Source: Methanobacterium sp. UBA279
GTDB lineage: Archaea > Methanobacteriota > Methanobacteria > Methanobacteriales > Methanobacteriaceae
Assembly (NCBI GenBank): GCA_002502855.1
Contig: DAQK01000048.1
Span: 1 to 18,750 of the forward strand
DNA length: 18,750 nt
Reading direction: 5' to 3'
Shown: piece after piece, positions 16,534-18,750 of the stretch
Layout: every line of letters begins with the position of its first letter
Numbering within the stretch: position 1 is the first letter of the stretch
Program-made: the position numbers and the translations under genes
The notes under the pieces: model-generated
Seen by the model: the letters and a program-made list of their open reading frames with translations, nothing else
Told to the model about the DNA's origin: nothing
Database searches by the model: none

Positions 16534-17715
16534 TCACTTCTTCTTACACACATTCTGGAAACAGGCGGCCTGTACACCGTAGTTTTTAACCATCCCCACG
16601 ATTTCGCTCTGGTCTGTTTCTTTATCTTCAAAGGAAACTGCCTGTTTCTGGTAGAGACTGAAAGGCGATTTTCGACCCAGGATCCTTAAATTACCCTTGT
16701 GTAATCTTACTCTAACGATACCAGACACCCGTTTCTGCATGTTGTCGATGAGGTGGTCCAGATCTTCCCGTAGAGGTTCATGCCACAGGCCGTTGTAGAC
16801 CAATTCAGAGTAGGTTTCTGATACGTTTGCAGCGAATTTCAGTTCCTCCCGGGTGAGTACGATCTGTTCCAGGGCTTTATGGGCGGTTATTATAAGCACG
16901 GCTGCCGGTGTTTCGTAGTTTTCCCTGGATTTAAGTCCTATTATACGGTCTTCCATGATGTCTACCCTGCCGATCCCATGCAGACCAGCGATCCGGTTAC
17001 ATTCCTTCACGATCTCCAGTGGACCGAATTCTTTCCCATCTAAAGCTACGGGTACTCCATCTTCAAATTTTATCTCCAGTACCTGAGGCTCGTCGGGTGT
17101 ATCGGCACTGGATCTGGTCCAATTGAATGCCTCCTCCGGCATCTCCACCATGGGGTCCTCCAGTATATCACCCTCGATGGATCTACCCCACAGGTTTTCA
17201 TCGATACTGAAGTGGGAGAATACGGGCAGGGGAATGCCATGTTTTCCGGCGTATTCTATTTCCTCTGTTCTGGTGAGGTTTAAATCCCTTACCGGGCCGA
17301 TAATATTATAATCTGAAGCTGAACGTATGGTACATTCGAATCTGAACTGGTCATTACCTTTACCGGTGCATCCATGGGATATGGCAACGGCATTTTCTTT
17401 TTTGGCTATTTCAACCATTTTCATGGCTATTAATGGTCTGGCCAGTGCAGTGCTTAGAGGGTATCCCTCATAAACAGCGTTCGCCTTCACTGCTTTAAAG
17501 ATGAAATCCTTAACAAATTCTTCCTTGGCATCGATGGTGTAGTGCTTGGACACACCTATCTCATGGGCTACACGTTCGGATCGTTCCACTTCCTCTTCTG
17601 GTTGCCCTACATCTACACAGACAGTTACAACTTCCATGTCGTACTTCTCTTGAAGCAACTTGACGCATACGGAGGTGTCCAGACCACTGCTGAATGCCAG
17701 AACTACTTTTTCCAT
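16534..17715 (-). CDS. argG: Argininosuccinate synthase
   Basis: 393 residues, normal length. It joins citrulline and aspartate using ATP to form argininosuccinate, the penultimate step of arginine synthesis. The ATP-binding loop is AFSSGLDTSV (about 7-16, the family's S-G-G-L-D-T-S with Ser for the first Gly). Substrate motifs are YEGYPLSTALARPLIA, ISHGCTGKGNDQFRFE, DENLWGRSIEG and HGIGRVDIMEDR. AAGGTGATC lies six bases before the ATG. A TATA-like AAATTATAAC (minus strand, about 17757-17766) lies 40-50 bases upstream, and the four-copy repeat array begins just beyond it. The C-terminus ends Cys-Lys-Lys-Lys. The gene is intact. Confidence 0.97.
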   Translation of the reverse strand: MEKVVLAFSSGLDTSVCVKLLQEKYDMEVVTVCVDVGQPEEEVERSERVAHEIGVSKHYTIDAKEEFVKDFIFKAVKANAVYEGYPLSTALARPLIAMKMVEIAKKENAVAISHGCTGKGNDQFRFECTIRSASDYNIIGPVRDLNLTRTEEIEYAGKHGIPLPVFSHFSIDENLWGRSIEGDILEDPMVEMPEEAFNWTRSSADTPDEPQVLEIKFEDGVPVALDGKEFGPLEIVKECNRIAGLHGIGRVDIMEDRIIGLKSRENYETPAAVLIITAHKALEQIVLTREELKFAANVSETYSELVYNGLWHEPLREDLDHLIDNMQKRVSGIVRVRLHKGNLRILGRKSPFSLYQKQAVSFEDKETDQSEIVGMVKNYGVQAACFQNVCKKK

Positions 17716-17776
17716 TCTTAGATCACCTTGAATTATATTTTTTGTCCATTTTAAAAGTTATAATTTGAATGGCCAC

Positions 17777-17900
17777 GTCTTGAAGTATTGTAAATAAGAT
17801 TGTATGGCCAATAAGTATTATATAATAAAAATGGTAGTGGTCTTAAAATATTATATAATAAGATGGTTATTGTCTTTGAAGTAATATATAATAAACCATT
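17777..17900. repeat. Four-copy tandem repeat, 30-33 bp spacing, between divergent promoters
   Basis: Core copies begin at 17786 (TATTGTAAATAAGAT), 17816 (TATTATATAATAAAAATGG), 17849 (TATTATATAATAAGATGG) and 17882 (TAATATATAATAAACCATT). Start-to-start distances are 30, 33 and 33 bases, about three helical turns. Copies one, three and four are preceded by GTCTT plus an A-rich AAG-like stretch; copy two has CAATAAG instead. The core contains the palindrome ATTATATAAT. Copies two and three are nearly identical and the outer ones are more diverged. The array fills the space between the predicted argG TATA box and the predicted TATA box of the aspartoacylase-family gene. It could be a set of operators or a tandem duplication of an AT-rich element. 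Confidence 0.7.
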
Positions 17901-17908
17901 CTCCAGTT

Positions 17909-17920
17909 AATATATTTTAT
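17909..17920 (+). promoter_or_regulatory. TATA-like box of the aspartoacylase-family gene
   Basis: AATATATTTTAT lies about 52-63 bases before the ATG, directly after the repeat array. The predicted start would be near 17943. Confidence 0.4.
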
Positions 17921-17971
17921 AGCATTTAATAAATTAACATTGAAACCAGATACTAAGTAATTGGTGCGTCT

Positions 17972-18697
17972 ATGGAACCTTTCCAAATAGAAATAATTTC
18001 TGCTGAAACAGCAGGAGACCTGCAGGAAAATCAGGTATTTATGAAGAACCTGTCAGGGAGTAGTTTAGCTTTTAAACTCCTGGATTCTGCCCGGAAAGGC
18101 ACGCCTCTTATCAGGATTGGTAAGGGAAGCCCTAAAATCATGCTCACTGCAGGTGTCCATGGTAATGAGCTTTCACCACAAATCGCAGCACTGGCTGTGG
18201 CCCAGAAACTGGTAGATCAAAACATCGAAGGCACGGTTTACCTGATACCATTCGCCATTCCCTTCGCCACCATGAAAAGTTCCAGGAGATTTAAAGGATT
18301 CGACATGAACCGAACTGCATTTAAAGAAGGAACATTATCCAATGAAATAATCAAGGTAGCCAAGGATTTGAATTTAGACTCCCTGGCTGATTTCCACGCC
18401 ACCAAACCGTACAGTAATCCCGGGGTAGAGAGTATTTTCTGCTCTAAAAAACCCTGCCAGGAAAGTTTCACCATTGCAGAGCATATAAATAAGGCCACCA
18501 AATCGAAGATCATCTGCCATAAAAATGCCGGCACCCTCTACAACGGTGCACTGGAGGATGAATGCAACAAATCAAATATTCCAGCGGTGACCTGTGAAGT
18601 GGTCTCCCACAATGGTAAGGTAGATCCAGGTAGTCAGGAAAGGTCGTATCTGCAGATGGTTGCTTATATGAGTTATTTTGGGATTGAAATCCATTGA
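17972..18697 (+). CDS. Succinylglutamate desuccinylase/aspartoacylase family protein
   Basis: 241 residues of the M14-like AstE/AspA zinc hydrolase family. The zinc site is complete: GVHGNE (His63, Glu66) and the DFHAT His142. The substrate-binding DMNR (111-114) follows, and Glu209 in PAVTCEVV is at the place of the catalytic Glu. The family removes acyl groups from amino acids or from similar amides. It is somewhat shorter than typical members (about 300), since the C-terminal beta domain is missing or reduced. GGTG lies six bases before the ATG. It is divergent from argG, so an N-acyl-amino acid substrate in or near arginine metabolism would be natural, but this is inference from position. 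Confidence 0.85.
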   Translation: MEPFQIEIISAETAGDLQENQVFMKNLSGSSLAFKLLDSARKGTPLIRIGKGSPKIMLTAGVHGNELSPQIAALAVAQKLVDQNIEGTVYLIPFAIPFATMKSSRRFKGFDMNRTAFKEGTLSNEIIKVAKDLNLDSLADFHATKPYSNPGVESIFCSKKPCQESFTIAEHINKATKSKIICHKNAGTLYNGALEDECNKSNIPAVTCEVVSHNGKVDPGSQERSYLQMVAYMSYFGIEIH

Positions 18698-18750
18698 TCT
18701 AGAGTAGAATAGAATTGATCGGTTGAAATAGTTTAATCATTGTTAAAATA

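Noticed and set aside
17777..17900. CRISPR-like array
   Set aside because: The 30-33 base periodic units are similar over most of their length, with no unique spacers and no cas genes nearby, so it is a tandem repeat and not a CRISPR.

Overview
The window looks like chromosomal DNA of a hydrogenotrophic methanogen of the Methanobacteriales, most likely Methanobacterium or a near relative. The evidence is an intact formylmethanofuran:tetrahydromethanopterin formyltransferase (ftr), archaeal TATA boxes, strong GGTGA/GGAGG ribosome binding sites, poly-T terminators, an archaeal tRNA-Trp intron carrying a C/D guide, and a UPF0104 protein and archaeal-type argG in the same neighbourhood. From memory, a comparable ftr/UPF0104/argG neighbourhood exists in Methanothermobacter; I could not check this.

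Layout. 1-2026 is a decayed left flank: a frameshifted transposase tail, a GNAT acetyltransferase remnant, an intact HEAT-repeat gene with an odd start, and a methyltransferase broken by two 1-nt deletions. 2276-3705 holds a small secreted protein, tRNA-Cys, an intron-containing tRNA-Trp and an MBL-fold hydrolase. 3864-5803 is a CPA2/Kef-type antiporter with four single-base frameshifts. Then come a slipin on the minus strand (5855-6643), a dead C39-like peptidase (6926-7527), a YfcE-type phosphoesterase, a small PepSY-like exported protein and a UPF0104 membrane protein. 10002-11312 is a two-gene unit, FMN-binding protein plus ftr. 11350-13290 (minus) is a 2-TM potassium channel whose RCK N-domain is followed by three tandem copies of a module I do not recognise. 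It is divergent from the bifunctional NAD(P)HX repair gene nnr (13547-15016). The right end has a broken MBL-fold hydrolase, a second FMN-binding protein and argG, all on the minus strand, and a divergent aspartoacylase-family gene.

How it fits together. ftr is central methanogenesis; argG, nnr and the two tRNAs are housekeeping. The rest is a mix of ion transport, envelope and small redox or hydrolase genes. The damage is confined to dispensable-looking genes while the long housekeeping ORFs are clean, so I read it mainly as real gene decay rather than poor sequence.

Most interesting points: the triple-module channel; a four-copy repeat array with 30-33 bp spacing, placed between the predicted argG and aspartoacylase-family core promoters; the tRNA-Trp intron, whose D guide points exactly at C34 while its D' guide is a palindrome with no visible target in this tRNA; and three genes where a well-placed ribosome binding site is followed by AUA or AUU instead of AUG.
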